A DNA stretch of 53,780 nucleotides from UA16 sp965661575 (GTDB lineage: Bacteria; Bacteroidota; Bacteroidia; Flavobacteriales_D; Sanyastnellaceae). The translations under genes were made by a program, and so were the position numbers. How positions within the stretch are numbered: the first letter of the stretch is position 1; the number at the start of each line of letters is the position of its first letter. The notes beneath the pieces are model-generated. The model was given only the letters and a program-made list of their open reading frames with translations, was not told the DNA's origin and searched no databases. This document shows positions 17,248 to 25,637 of the stretch, one piece after another. The stretch lies in contig CBFIEJ010000013.1 of the NCBI GenBank assembly GCA_965661575.1, positions 1 to 53,780 on the forward strand, read 5' to 3'.

Positions 17248-17427
17248 TTATAATTCTTCGACTTGAATCAAGTGAGACACCTTGCGCACCATTCCCAAGA
17301 TTTGGGGGGTGGCTTCGTGCTCAACTGGATTGTGCAACTTTTTGATGCCAAGGGCCTCGATGGTGGCCTTTTGACGCTTCGGGCGGTTGATTGCACTCCG
17401 CACCTGGGTGATTTTGATTTTTCCCAT
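17248..17427 (-). CDS. rpmD: 50S ribosomal protein L30
   Basis: A 59-residue frame between rpsE and rplO encodes MGKIKITQVRSAINRPKRQK and continues with ALGIKKLHNPVEHEATPQIL. This is the compact L30 fold that binds 5S/23S rRNA. L30 is dispensable and absent in many bacteria; here it is intact. The start lies 11 nt from the rpsE stop. Confidence 0.97.
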   Translation of the reverse strand: MGKIKITQVRSAINRPKRQKATIEALGIKKLHNPVEHEATPQILGMVRKVSHLIQVEEL

Positions 17428-17438
17428 GATGACTGCGA

Positions 17439-17978
17439 TTAACCGTTGAATACTTTTGATACTGAGATGCCCCGCAAATCAGCAATTTCTTTTGCACTTC
17501 GTAGCGCTTGCAACGCATTGAACGTTGCTTTCACCACGTTGTGCGGATTGCTCGAGCCCAATGACTTTGCAAGGACGTCCTTGATGCCAGCGCTCTCGAG
17601 CACTGCACGCATGGCTCCACCTGCGATCACACCCGTACCCGGAGATGCCGGTCGAATCATCACATGCGCTCCTGCGAATCGCATTTCCTGAGCGTGGGGA
17701 ATTGTACCCTTTACCAAAGGAACCTCTACCATGTTCTTCTTCGCATCCTCAATTCCTTTTTGGATTGAAGTGGCAACCTCACGGCTTTTACCCAAACCAT
17801 GTCCAACACGTCCTTTCTCATCTCCAACTACCATGATGGAGCTGAAACTGAATGTACGTCCACCTTTGGTGGTCTTTGCAACACGGTTAATTCCGACCAA
17901 GCGCTCCTTCAAATCAGGATCACCTGTTCGCGACTGCTGTTGCTGGTCGCGCCCTTTTCGTTGTTGACGTTGTTCCAT
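17439..17978 (-). CDS. rpsE: 30S ribosomal protein S5
   Basis: S5 (179 aa) lies near the mRNA entry channel and affects decoding fidelity. The dsRNA-binding-like N-domain (DLKERLVGINRVAKTTKGGR, VVGDEKGRVGHGLGKSREV) and the C-domain (GGAMRAVLESAGIKDVLAKS, NPHNVVKATFNALQAL) are complete. A Gln/Arg-rich N-terminal extension of about 20 residues precedes them. Confidence 0.98.
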   Translation of the reverse strand: MEQRQQRKGRDQQQQSRTGDPDLKERLVGINRVAKTTKGGRTFSFSSIMVVGDEKGRVGHGLGKSREVATSIQKGIEDAKKNMVEVPLVKGTIPHAQEMRFAGAHVMIRPASPGTGVIAGGAMRAVLESAGIKDVLAKSLGSSNPHNVVKATFNALQALRSAKEIADLRGISVSKVFNG

Positions 17979-17984
17979 CTTTCC

Positions 17985-18335
17985 TTAGAATTTTAGCCCG
18001 CCTTCACGAGCAGCTTCTGCCAAGGTCTTCACCCGGCCATGATACAAGTAACCGTTTCGATCGAACACAACCTGTTCAATCCCAGCTGCTTTCGCCTTTT
18101 CGGCAATCATCTTACCAACAGCAGCAGCCTGCTCAATCTTGGCTCCCTTGGCAGCGTCATCTCCCAATGAACCCGCTGCTGCGAGCGTACGGCCTTCACG
18201 GTCGTCAATGATTTGAACGTAAATCTGCTTGTTGCTTCGAAATACTGACAATCGTGGTCGTGCAGCTGTGCCCTGGATTTTCCCACGGACACGGCGCTTG
18301 ACGCGATTGCGAGCGAATGTTTTCTTCGTTCCCAT
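17985..18335 (-). CDS. rplR: 50S ribosomal protein L18
   Basis: L18 (116 aa) binds 5S rRNA together with L5 and anchors it in the central protuberance. Basic N-terminus (RNRVKRRVRGKIQGTAARPR), conserved RLSVFRSNKQIYVQIIDD, and the C-terminal FDRNGYLYHGRVKTLAEAAR with terminal GGLKF are all present. It is located 9 nt after rplF. Confidence 0.98.
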   Translation of the reverse strand: MGTKKTFARNRVKRRVRGKIQGTAARPRLSVFRSNKQIYVQIIDDREGRTLAAAGSLGDDAAKGAKIEQAAAVGKMIAEKAKAAGIEQVVFDRNGYLYHGRVKTLAEAAREGGLKF

Positions 18336-18344
18336 TTGAATCGA

Positions 18345-18896
18345 TTATTTAGCTGCGGTCTTACCGGCTTTGCGACGAATTTGTTCTCCAGCGTAACGAA
18401 CCCCCTTGCCTTTGTATGGCTCTGGCTTTCGCAGTGCACGGATTTTGGCTGCTACCGTTCCGATGAGTTGTTTGTCGTGTGAGGACAAGAGAACGTAAGG
18501 GTTGCTGCCCTTCTTTGTCTCTGCCTCTAACTTAATCTCGGCGGGTAGGCGCATGATCACTTGGTGGCTGAAGCCCAATGACAAAGTCAAATCTTGTCCT
18601 TGTGATGAAGCACGAAAACCGACACCTACCAACTCCAACTTAATGCTGTAGCCTTCGGTCACACCAACGATCATGTTATTGACCAAGGCGCGAAATAAAC
18701 CGTGCTTTGCTCTGTGATCCTTGTGGTCCGATGGACGCGTGAACGTGAGAACGTTCTCCTCGAGGTTCATCCCGATTTCTGCGTCAATGGCCTGCTCCAG
18801 TTCCCCTTTCGGGCCCTTCACTTTGACCAACTGTCCCTCGAGCGTCAACGAGACGCCGTCTGGTACATTTATGGGTGCTTTTCCTATACGTGACAT
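18345..18896 (-). CDS. rplF: 50S ribosomal protein L6
   Basis: L6 (183 aa) sits near the factor-binding stalk base. It shows the duplicated alpha/beta fold, with MSRIGKAPINVPDGVSLTLE at the start and the C-terminal signature PEPYKGKGVRYAGEQIRRKA. It is co-directional with rpsH (21 nt) and rplR. Confidence 0.99.
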   Translation of the reverse strand: MSRIGKAPINVPDGVSLTLEGQLVKVKGPKGELEQAIDAEIGMNLEENVLTFTRPSDHKDHRAKHGLFRALVNNMIVGVTEGYSIKLELVGVGFRASSQGQDLTLSLGFSHQVIMRLPAEIKLEAETKKGSNPYVLLSSHDKQLIGTVAAKIRALRKPEPYKGKGVRYAGEQIRRKAGKTAAK

Positions 18897-18917
18897 AATG
18901 ATGTTCCGTTTTCTAAA

Positions 18918-19316
18918 TCAATAAACCGTGCAAATCACTTCACCTCCGATGTTCATTCGACGCGCTTCCTTGTCAGTCATCAGACCTTTTGACGTGGAAA
19001 CAATGCAAATGCCCAAACCATTCAAAACGCGTGGCAATTCTCCTGAACTGGCATATCGTCGCAAACCTGGCGTCGACACACGCTTCAACTCAGAGATGGC
19101 TGGTCGCTTTGACTTGCTATCGTATCGCAAAGCAATTTTGATGTTGCCTTGGTAACCTTCATCATCAAACTTAAAGTTCAAGATGTATCCTTTATCAAAA
19201 AGGATGCGGGTCATTTCTTTCTTCATGTTAGAGGCCGGTACCTCAACAACCTTGTGCCCTGCCATTTGCGCATTGCGAATGCGGGTCAAGTAATCTGCTA
19301 TTGGATCAGTATTCAT
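18918..19316 (-). CDS. rpsH: 30S ribosomal protein S8
   Basis: S8 (132 aa) binds the central domain of 16S rRNA and in E. coli represses the spc operon. Conserved parts: MNTDPIADYLTRIRNAQMAG, LKRVSTPGLRRYASSGELPR, and the C-terminal binding loop ISTSKGLMTDKEARR-like IVSTSKGLMTDKEARRMNIG. Lies between rpsN and rplF. Confidence 0.99.
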   Translation of the reverse strand: MNTDPIADYLTRIRNAQMAGHKVVEVPASNMKKEMTRILFDKGYILNFKFDDEGYQGNIKIALRYDSKSKRPAISELKRVSTPGLRRYASSGELPRVLNGLGICIVSTSKGLMTDKEARRMNIGGEVICTVY

Positions 19317-19335
19317 GATGCTTCAATATCGTAGG

Positions 19336-19605
19336 TTACCAGCTGGCTTTTTTCACTCCAGGAATTTTTCCTGATAGCGCCATCTTTCGGAATAAGACAC
19401 GAGAAATACCAAACTGTCGCATGTAACCACGAGGACGACCCGTGATTTGGCAACGGTTGTGCATGCGCACTGCAGCACTGTTTGGTGGAAGCTTTTGCAA
19501 ACCTTCCCAATCACCAGCAGCCTTCAATGCTGCTCGCTTTTCAGCGTATCGAGCGACCATTCGTGCTCTCTTGCGCTCACGCGCTTTCATTGATTCCTTA
19601 GCCAT
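19336..19605 (-). CDS. rpsN: 30S ribosomal protein S14, zinc-free long form
   Basis: The ATG at 19605 gives MAKESMKARERKRARMVARY and 89 residues; the longer frame overlaps rplE and is rejected. The protein has the family end (RCQITGRPRGYMRQFGISR, SGKIPGVKKASW). It lacks the CxxC pairs of short zinc-binding S14, so it is the zinc-independent form. It follows rplE with only one base between stop and start. Confidence 0.98.
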   Translation of the reverse strand: MAKESMKARERKRARMVARYAEKRAALKAAGDWEGLQKLPPNSAAVRMHNRCQITGRPRGYMRQFGISRVLFRKMALSGKIPGVKKASW

Positions 19606-19606
19606 C

Positions 19607-20158
19607 TTAGTTCTTTTTGAAAGGGAATCCGAAACTCTCGAGAAGGGCTTTCGCTTCCTCGTCGGTGTTCGCCGATGTAACAATTGTAATGTCCATACCG
19701 TTGAAGTGCTTGACTTCGTCCAAGTTGATTTCCGGGAAAATCACTTGCTCCTTGATTCCGAAAGTAAAGTTGCCTCGGCCATCAAAGCCCTTTGCACTTA
19801 CACCTTGGAAATCACGCGTACGCGGCAGAGATACAGCGATCAAACGATCTAGGAAGTCAAACATTCGGTTTCGTCGCAACGTGACGCGGCAACCAATCGG
19901 CATGCCCTTACGAAGCTTAAAATTCGATACGTCTTTCGTAGAAATCGTCCGCACCGCCTTTTGGCCAACAATTCGCGACATCTCGTCAGTAGCGTATTCG
20001 ACTACTTTTTTGTCAGCGATTGCTTTCCCCAAACCTTGGTTCAGACAAATTTTGGTGATGCTAGGTACCTGCATCACACTCTTGTACTCAAAACGCTCTT
20101 TGAGGTTTGGTACAATCTCCTCAGCGTACTGAGTCTGGAGTCGTGGAATGTAGCTCAT
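19607..20158 (-). CDS. rplE: 50S ribosomal protein L5
   Basis: L5 (183 aa) contacts 5S rRNA and P-site tRNA in the central protuberance. Signature stretches are MQVPSITKICLNQGLGKAI, LRKGMPIGCRVTLRRNRMF, LPRTRDFQGVSAKGFDGRGN and MDITIVTSANTDEEAKALL. Its ATG overlaps the rplX stop in a TAATG junction, indicating translational coupling. Confidence 0.99.
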   Translation of the reverse strand: MSYIPRLQTQYAEEIVPNLKERFEYKSVMQVPSITKICLNQGLGKAIADKKVVEYATDEMSRIVGQKAVRTISTKDVSNFKLRKGMPIGCRVTLRRNRMFDFLDRLIAVSLPRTRDFQGVSAKGFDGRGNFTFGIKEQVIFPEINLDEVKHFNGMDITIVTSANTDEEAKALLESFGFPFKKN

Positions 20159-20478
20159 TACTTCAGCTCCTCATTGGTTTTCTTAGAATAGCGAACGAGC
20201 TTTCCATCGTCACCTCTGCGACGACCTACTCGTGTGGCATTTCCAGCCGCATCCACTACCATCACGTTGGAGACGTGGATGCCAGCTTCTACAGACTCGA
20301 TGCCGCCCTGCGGATTTGCAGGACCCGGCTTCACATGCTTCTTCACCATGTTGACGCCTTCAATTTTGACGCGGTCGGTTTTCCGATCCACCATGATCAC
20401 CGTGCCTTGCTTGCCTTTGCTTCCGCCAGCAAGAACCTTCACAGTGTCACCTTTTTTTACTTTTAATCGCTTAAACAT
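20158..20478 (-). CDS. rplX: 50S ribosomal protein L24
   Basis: L24 (106 aa) initiates 50S assembly and lies at the exit tunnel. It begins with the KOW-containing SH3-like domain (KVKKGDTVKVLAGGSKGKQG) and retains GVNMVKKHVKPGPANPQGG and VRYSKKTNEELK. The stop overlaps the rplE start. Confidence 0.98.
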   Translation of the reverse strand: MFKRLKVKKGDTVKVLAGGSKGKQGTVIMVDRKTDRVKIEGVNMVKKHVKPGPANPQGGIESVEAGIHVSNVMVVDAAGNATRVGRRRGDDGKLVRYSKKTNEELK

Positions 20479-20489
20479 CTTCGTTTAGA

Positions 20490-20858
20490 TTAAAGCACCT
20501 CAGGGGCCAATGAAACAATTTTCATGAAGTCCTTTTCACGGAGTTCACGGGCCACAGGGCCAAAGATCCGTGTTCCTCGCATCTCGCCATTCGCGTTCAA
20601 CAACACAATCGCGTTGTCATCGAATCGGATGTAAGAACCATCGGGACGACGAACGGCCTTTTTAGTGCGCACTACAACACCTTTGGATACGGCACCCTTC
20701 TTGATGCCCCCGTTTGGCGCTGCATGCTTCACGCTCACCACGACGGTGTCGCCGATGCTTGCATATCGCCGGCGTGTACCACCCAACACACGGATGCAAA
20801 GGACTTCCTTTGCGCCGCTGTTGTCGGCCACTTTCATGCGGGATTCTTGCTGTATCAT
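20490..20858 (-). CDS. rplN: 50S ribosomal protein L14
   Basis: L14 (122 aa) forms part of the inter-subunit bridge. The sequence starts MIQQESRMKVADNSGAKEVL and contains the L14 signature AVRRPDGSYIRFDDNAIVLL and the C-terminal FGPVARELREKDFMKIVSLA. It is followed by rplX after 11 nt. Confidence 0.99.
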   Translation of the reverse strand: MIQQESRMKVADNSGAKEVLCIRVLGGTRRRYASIGDTVVVSVKHAAPNGGIKKGAVSKGVVVRTKKAVRRPDGSYIRFDDNAIVLLNANGEMRGTRIFGPVARELREKDFMKIVSLAPEVL

Positions 20859-20893
20859 CTTTTGATTTCTTTCTCTTTATTCAATCCACGGAA

Positions 20894-21169
20894 TTACTTC
20901 GCACGCTCGACAACCTCGACCAAGCGCCAGCACTTGCTTTTGCTCAATGGTCTTGTTTCCATGATGCGGACTGTATCGCCAACGTTGCACGTGTCTGCCT
21001 CATCGTGAGCCATAAACTTGCTTGTCTTCTTGACGAACTTTCCGTATTTCTCGTGCTTTTCCTTTCGCTCAACAGCAACAACAATGCTCTTGGTCATGGA
21101 ATTCGACGTCACTACGCCGATACGCTCCTTGCGCATATTACGCGCCGTGGTGGTAGTTTCAGTACTCAT
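20894..21169 (-). CDS. rpsQ: 30S ribosomal protein S17
   Basis: S17 (91 aa) is an OB-fold primary rRNA binder of the 30S body. After a Thr-rich N-terminus the core reads RKERIGVVTSNSMTKSIVVA and VGDTVRIMETRPLSKSKCWR. Its ATG overlaps the rpmC stop by four bases (ATGA). A 35-nt gap precedes rplN. Confidence 0.98.
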   Translation of the reverse strand: MSTETTTTARNMRKERIGVVTSNSMTKSIVVAVERKEKHEKYGKFVKKTSKFMAHDEADTCNVGDTVRIMETRPLSKSKCWRLVEVVERAK

Positions 21170-21366
21170 GAGTTCTTATTGCGTGCGTTCATTTCAGTAA
21201 GCAAGCGCGCAACATCGCGCTTTTTGTTCTTCAAAGCCGTTGTGGACTCCAGCCCAGCAACCGTATGGTTGAATCGCAGCTTTGCGAGCGACTCACGCTC
21301 TGTGGCAATCCGCTCGATCAAATCGGAGTCGGACAACTGTCGGATTTCTGTCATCTCAATCATCAC
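21166..21366 (-). CDS. rpmC: 50S ribosomal protein L29
   Basis: L29 (66 aa) is a helical hairpin at the tunnel exit, near L23 and the SRP/trigger-factor docking site. MIEMTEIRQLSDSDLIERI and the helix containing KKRDVARLLTEMNARNKN identify it. It has four-base ATGA overlaps with both rplP and rpsQ, so the three genes are probably translationally coupled. Confidence 0.97.
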   Translation of the reverse strand: MMIEMTEIRQLSDSDLIERIATERESLAKLRFNHTVAGLESTTALKNKKRDVARLLTEMNARNKNS

Positions 21367-21782
21367 TGTGCATAATCAGGTCGTACAACAAATTTGCATT
21401 TCACGGGCAACTTCTGTGCACCGAGACGCAAAGCTTCTTGAGCGGTTTCTGGAGAAACTCCGTCTACCTCAAACATCAAACGTCCAGGACGGACGGGAGC
21501 TACCCAGTGGCTGGGAGCACCTTTACCCTTACCCATACGTACTTCCGCTGGCTTTGAGGTAATCGGCTTGTCTGGAAAAATTCGAATCCACACTTGTCCT
21601 TCACGTTTCATATAACGGTTGATCGCAATACGAGCGGCCTCAATTTGTCGAGAAGTGATAAAACCTTCTTCTAACGTCTTGATTCCAAACGATCCATATG
21701 CAAGGGTACTTCCGCGATACGCCAATCCGCGTATCCGCCCCTTTTGCATTTTCCTAAACTTGGTTCTTTTCGGCTGTAGCAT
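21363..21782 (-). CDS. rplP: 50S ribosomal protein L16
   Basis: L16 (139 aa) organises the A-site tRNA-binding region of 23S rRNA. It begins MLQPKRTKFRKMQKGRIRG and retains RQIEAARIAINRYMKREGQV, the loop KPAEVRMGKGKGAPSHWVAP, and FEVDGVSPETAQEALRLGA. It lies between rpsC (15 nt) and rpmC. Confidence 0.99.
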   Translation of the reverse strand: MLQPKRTKFRKMQKGRIRGLAYRGSTLAYGSFGIKTLEEGFITSRQIEAARIAINRYMKREGQVWIRIFPDKPITSKPAEVRMGKGKGAPSHWVAPVRPGRLMFEVDGVSPETAQEALRLGAQKLPVKCKFVVRPDYAQ

Positions 21783-21797
21783 GACCTAAATCTTCTA

Positions 21798-22526
21798 TCA
21801 GTTACGAGTTCGACGACGGCCTCCACCACCTTGACGGCTAGCGTTACCTGGGCGACGATCCTTCGATTGCTTCTGAGGTGGAATCGGTGACAAGTCTTTC
21901 TTGCCATAAATCTCTCCACGGCAAATCCAGCACTTGATGCCAATTCGTCCGTAGGTAGTGTGCGCCTCCATCAACGCGTAGTCGATGTCAGCACGGAAGG
22001 TGTGCAAAGGAATGCGTCCCTCTTTGTAGGACTCAGAACGTGCAATCTCTGCCCCGTTCACACGACCAGCAATGTTGATCTTGATGCCCTCTGCGCCAAG
22101 ACGCATCGTGCCCGCAATCGCCATCTTAATCGCTCTTCGGTGCGAGATTCGCGCCTCGATTTGACGCGCAATGCTCTCTGCTACCAATTTGGCATCCAAT
22201 TCAGGACGCTTGATCTCAAAAATATTGATCTGCACCTCCTTACCGGTCAACTTCTTGAGTTCTTCACGAAGCTTGTCCACCTCTTGTCCGCCTTTGCCAA
22301 TGATGACTCCTGGGCGAGCAGATTTCACTGTAACAGTGACCAGCTTGAGCGTACGCTCAATGATGATATTGGATACACTTGCCTTGCGCAAACGAGCCAA
22401 CAAGTACTCTCGGATTTTCTCGTCTTCTACAAGCTTGTCCTTGTAGTCGTTGCCTCCGTACCAGTTCGAATCCCATCCTCGGATGAAACCTAGGCGATTG
22501 CCAATCGGATTTGTTTTCTGTCCCAT
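21798..22526 (-). CDS. rpsC: 30S ribosomal protein S3
   Basis: S3 (242 aa) helps form the mRNA entry channel and has helicase-assisting basic residues. An intact type II KH domain carries the GxxG loop (PGVIIGKGGQEVDKLREEL). The C-domain has GIKINIAGRVNGAEIARSE and YGRIGIKCWICRGEIYGKK. The C-terminal 30 residues are Arg/Gly/Gln-rich. It follows rplV after 3 nt. Confidence 0.99.
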   Translation of the reverse strand: MGQKTNPIGNRLGFIRGWDSNWYGGNDYKDKLVEDEKIREYLLARLRKASVSNIIIERTLKLVTVTVKSARPGVIIGKGGQEVDKLREELKKLTGKEVQINIFEIKRPELDAKLVAESIARQIEARISHRRAIKMAIAGTMRLGAEGIKINIAGRVNGAEIARSESYKEGRIPLHTFRADIDYALMEAHTTYGRIGIKCWICRGEIYGKKDLSPIPPQKQSKDRRPGNASRQGGGGRRRTRN

Positions 22527-22529
22527 GAA

Positions 22530-22928
22530 TCAGTTTTTGACGGAGTCTACAATGATGGTTACGTGGTTGCTGCGCTTGCGTATGCGATGCGCGCGTCCTT
22601 GAGGTGCTGTTTGAAGTCGCTTCAACATGCGAGCGCTGTCAACCTTGACTTCACGAATGATCAGATCCGACTCTTCTGGTCGGGCTCCTTCATTCTTGGC
22701 TTCCCAATTCGCAATTGCTGAAAGCAATAACTTCTCCAATCGGTTCGAAGCTTCCTGAGGGCTGAACTTCAAAATATTTAAGGCTTGAAATACATCCTTG
22801 CCACGGACACTGTCCGCAACCAAACGCATCTTACGAGGCGATGTAGGGCAATTGTTGAGCTTGGCAATCGCCGTGCTCTTCATTTCCTCTTTCCGCGACT
22901 CGGCGGCTAGTCTTTTTCGTTTTCCCAT
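22530..22928 (-). CDS. rplV: 50S ribosomal protein L22
   Basis: L22 extends a loop into the nascent-peptide tunnel and is a macrolide-resistance site. The 132-residue product has the L22 core (KLNNCPTSPRKMRLVADSVR, PEESDLIIREVKVDSARMLK, GRAHRIRKRSNHVTIIV). The first 20 residues (MGKRKRLAAESRKEEMKSTA) are a basic extension not present in typical L22. An internal ATG (MKSTAIAKL...) is an alternative start. Confidence 0.96.
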   Translation of the reverse strand: MGKRKRLAAESRKEEMKSTAIAKLNNCPTSPRKMRLVADSVRGKDVFQALNILKFSPQEASNRLEKLLLSAIANWEAKNEGARPEESDLIIREVKVDSARMLKRLQTAPQGRAHRIRKRSNHVTIIVDSVKN

Positions 22929-22933
22929 GACGA

Positions 22934-23209
22934 TTATCGCTTCTTGTCCTTCTTGTCCGCGTGACCACGGAACGTTCGGGTGGGTGAAAATTCTCCTAGT
23001 TTGTGACCAACCATATTCTCTGTGATAAACACAGGAATGAACTGTCGTCCGTTGTGGACAGCAATGGTCAGACCTACAAAGTCAGGAGTGATCGTGCTGG
23101 TTCGAGACCAAGTCTTGATCACCGACTTTTTGCCGGATGCATGTACAGCGTCAACTCGTTGATTGAGTTTGTAGTGTACAAATGGGGGTTTCTTAAGTGA
23201 ACGAGACAT
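22934..23209 (-). CDS. rpsS: 30S ribosomal protein S19
   Basis: S19 (91 aa) pairs with S13 in the 30S head. Standard length and motifs: MSRSLKKPPFVHYKLNQRV, VIKTWSRTSTITPDFVGLTI, AVHNGRQFIPVFITENMVGH and LGEFSPTRTFRGHADKK. Located 5 nt after rplB. Confidence 0.99.
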   Translation of the reverse strand: MSRSLKKPPFVHYKLNQRVDAVHASGKKSVIKTWSRTSTITPDFVGLTIAVHNGRQFIPVFITENMVGHKLGEFSPTRTFRGHADKKDKKR

Positions 23210-23214
23210 GGCTA

Positions 23215-24036
23215 TTACTTCTTCCGACGTTCAATGATATACTTGGAACTCTTTTTGCGCGGATTTCGCGTCTTGTATCCCTTCGCAGGAACGCCCGTTC
23301 GAGAACGAGGATGTCCTCCTGAGGACTTACCCTCACCACCACCCATTGGGTGATCGACCGGGTTCATGACCACACCACGTACACGTGGACGGCGACCTAA
23401 CCAGCGAGAACGCCCCGCTTTTCCGGACACCTGTAGGTTGTGCTCTGAATTGCTCACGCTACCAATGACAGCCATGCATGTCACGAGGATCATGCGGGTC
23501 TCACCACTAGGTAGCTTCACAATGGCATACTTGCCATCACGAGCATTTAACTGCGCGTATGAACCAGCGCTTCGAGCCATAGATGCTCCTTTGCCGGGGT
23601 ACAACTCAATGTTGTGAATCACAGTTCCGAGCGGAATGTCAGACAAGTACATCGCGTTGCCAACTTCTGGTGCTACGCCCTTTCCGCTATTGATCGTCAT
23701 GCCTGGCTTCAAACCTTCTGGCGCTACGATGTAACTCTTCTCTCCGTCTTTGTATTCTACAAGACAAATACGAGCGGAACGGTTTGGATCGTACTCAACT
23801 GTCAAGACAGTTGCCTCCATCTGCTTGGTGCGCTTGAAATCAATCAAACGGTAGCGACGCTTATGTCCACCACCTCGGTAGCGCATGGTCATTTTACCAT
23901 CTGCATTACGTCCTCCTGATTTCTTCAGGGAACGCAACAATGGCTTGTGTGGCTTATCCGCAGTAATGTCTTCAAACTTGGACAGAACCTTGTGGCGGGT
24001 GCCAGGTGTTATGGGGTTGAATTTACGAAGTGCCAT
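23215..24036 (-). CDS. rplB: 50S ribosomal protein L2
   Basis: L2 is needed for subunit joining and peptidyl transfer. The ATG at 24036 yields 273 residues starting MALRKFNPITPGTRHKVLSK; the longer frame would overlap rplW. The conserved loop VMNPVDHPMGGGEGKSSGGH with its functionally important His, and the N-terminal GGGHKRRYRLIDFKR, are intact. Confidence 0.98.
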   Translation of the reverse strand: MALRKFNPITPGTRHKVLSKFEDITADKPHKPLLRSLKKSGGRNADGKMTMRYRGGGHKRRYRLIDFKRTKQMEATVLTVEYDPNRSARICLVEYKDGEKSYIVAPEGLKPGMTINSGKGVAPEVGNAMYLSDIPLGTVIHNIELYPGKGASMARSAGSYAQLNARDGKYAIVKLPSGETRMILVTCMAVIGSVSNSEHNLQVSGKAGRSRWLGRRPRVRGVVMNPVDHPMGGGEGKSSGGHPRSRTGVPAKGYKTRNPRKKSSKYIIERRKK

Positions 24037-24040
24037 GTGA

Positions 24041-24334
24041 TCAGATGTTCTCGTAGAAGTCAATCATTTCTCCTTCGGCCAAGCTTACGATGGCCTTCTT
24101 GTATCCTACTGTACGTCCTTTGACGATTCCAGTTTTGGTAAAACGCTGGCGGCTCTTGCCGTCAACACGAAGTGTTCGAACCGAAGTAACGGTCACACCG
24201 TACTCCTTTTCGATCGCCTTCTTAATCTCCACCTTGTTCGCGCCGTCGGCAACAACAAACCCGAAGGAGTTGTTCTTTTCCGTATCAGCGGTCATCTTTT
24301 CGGTGATGAGTGGTTTTATTAAAATCTGCTGCAT
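24041..24334 (-). CDS. rplW: 50S ribosomal protein L23
   Basis: L23 (97 aa) lies at the tunnel exit and is the docking site for trigger factor and SRP. It opens with ILIKPLITEKMTADTEKNNS. The region NKVEIKKAIEKEYGVTVTSV and the C-terminal VGYKKAIVSLAEGEMIDFYE fit the family. Between rplD (8 nt) and rplB (4 nt). Confidence 0.98.
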   Translation of the reverse strand: MQQILIKPLITEKMTADTEKNNSFGFVVADGANKVEIKKAIEKEYGVTVTSVRTLRVDGKSRQRFTKTGIVKGRTVGYKKAIVSLAEGEMIDFYENI

Positions 24335-24342
24335 AACCGATT

Positions 24343-24969
24343 TTATTTGAGCATCCCTTCTACCACCTTGTGCGCATCAGCTACAAAGATGAGGGTGTTG
24401 CAATTCATAATGTCATAGGTACTTAAGTCAGAAGCGACCATTACGCGATGCTTCGCGAGGTTGCGGCTGCTCATGTACACTGCATCGTCCGGAGTGGACA
24501 AAACCATAAGGGTTTTTGATTCAGCAAGCTTTAACCCGCTCATCATACCCACGAAATCCTTGGTCTTTGGGGCATCCATCTTTACGCCATCGAGAACCAT
24601 GATTGCCTTCTCTTTGGCTTTGTAGCTCAATGCACTTCGACGAGCCAATTGCTTCACCTTGTGGTTCAGCTTTTGCGTGTAATCACGAGGCTCAGGACCG
24701 AAAGTTGTACCTCCGCCTCTGAACAATGGGTTCTTGATTGAACCCGCTCGGGCTGTACCTGTTCCTTTTTGCTTCTTGATCTTCCGCGTTGAACCTGAAA
24801 CGAGTCCTCGGTGCAACGTGTCATGCGTTCCCTGTCGCTGAGCGGCGCGGTAGCGCTTCACATCAAGGTAGATCGCGTGGTCGTTTGGCTCAATGCCAAA
24901 AACCGCTTTGTTCAGAGTGACCGACTTATCGGTTTTTGAACCTTTGGAATTGTAAACGTCTACTTTCAT
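24343..24969 (-). CDS. rplD: 50S ribosomal protein L4
   Basis: L4 (208 aa) extends a loop into the exit tunnel and in E. coli represses the S10 operon. Loop region: RKIKKQKGTGTARAGSIKNP followed by LFRGGGTTFGPEPRDYTQKL; C-domain: RVMVASDLSTYDIMNCNTLI. The ATG at 24969 overlaps the rplC stop (TGATG). A GTG one codon earlier is less likely. Confidence 0.98.
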   Translation of the reverse strand: MKVDVYNSKGSKTDKSVTLNKAVFGIEPNDHAIYLDVKRYRAAQRQGTHDTLHRGLVSGSTRKIKKQKGTGTARAGSIKNPLFRGGGTTFGPEPRDYTQKLNHKVKQLARRSALSYKAKEKAIMVLDGVKMDAPKTKDFVGMMSGLKLAESKTLMVLSTPDDAVYMSSRNLAKHRVMVASDLSTYDIMNCNTLIFVADAHKVVEGMLK

Positions 24970-25598
24970 CACGCTTCAGGTTTGCGGATTACAACTGTTG
25001 AACCTTTGTGACCAGGAACAGCACCTTTCACCACCATCACTCCATCCTCCGACAAAATCTTGACGATTTCGAGGTTCTCGATGGTGACACGGCTGTTGCC
25101 CATTTGACCAGCCATACGCATGCCCTTGAAGACACGCGACGGAGTCGACGCAGCACCGATTGAACCCGGTGCACGCAAACGGTTGTGCTGACCGTGTGTT
25201 GCTTGACCGACACCGGCGAACCCGTGACGCTTGACAACACCCTGGAAACCTTTTCCTTTTGATTTGCCAACGACGGAAACGTATTCACCTTCGTTGAAGA
25301 CGTCTTCCATCTTGAGGGCATCGCCCTCTTTGACTTCGCTGCTGAATCCTTTGAATTCAACAAGCTTGCGCATCAAGCTAACTCCTGCTCGCTTGAAATG
25401 GCCTTGCATTGCCTTGGATGTTCGCTTCTCTGAGCGCTCACCGTATCCGAGTTGGATGGCAGCATAGCCGTCCTTCTCGAGGGTACGAACTTGCGTTACT
25501 ACGCAAGGACCAACTTCTAGAATTGTGCATGGAATATTCTTTCCAGAGGCACTGTAGATGCTGGTCATACCTAACTTCTTCCCTATTAATCCGGGCAT
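24969..25598 (-). CDS. rplC: 50S ribosomal protein L3
   Basis: L3 (209 aa) is an early 23S rRNA binder close to the peptidyl-transferase centre. The start MPGLIGKKLGMTSIYSASGK, KSKGKGFQGVVKRHGFAGV and GQHNRLRAPGSIGAASTPSR identify it. The Gln that is N5-methylated by PrmB in other bacteria lies in the GFAGVGQATHGQHNRLR region. Follows rpsJ after 39 nt. Confidence 0.98.
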   Translation of the reverse strand: MPGLIGKKLGMTSIYSASGKNIPCTILEVGPCVVTQVRTLEKDGYAAIQLGYGERSEKRTSKAMQGHFKRAGVSLMRKLVEFKGFSSEVKEGDALKMEDVFNEGEYVSVVGKSKGKGFQGVVKRHGFAGVGQATHGQHNRLRAPGSIGAASTPSRVFKGMRMAGQMGNSRVTIENLEIVKILSEDGVMVVKGAVPGHKGSTVVIRKPEA

Positions 25599-25637
25599 GG
25601 TTTTAGTGTATTAATTACAATAAATGGTATGTTCCTG

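Noticed and set aside
20714..21562. 282-codon plus-strand frame
   Set aside because: Antisense to rplN, rpsQ, rpmC and rplP; composition is low-complexity and there is no recognisable domain.
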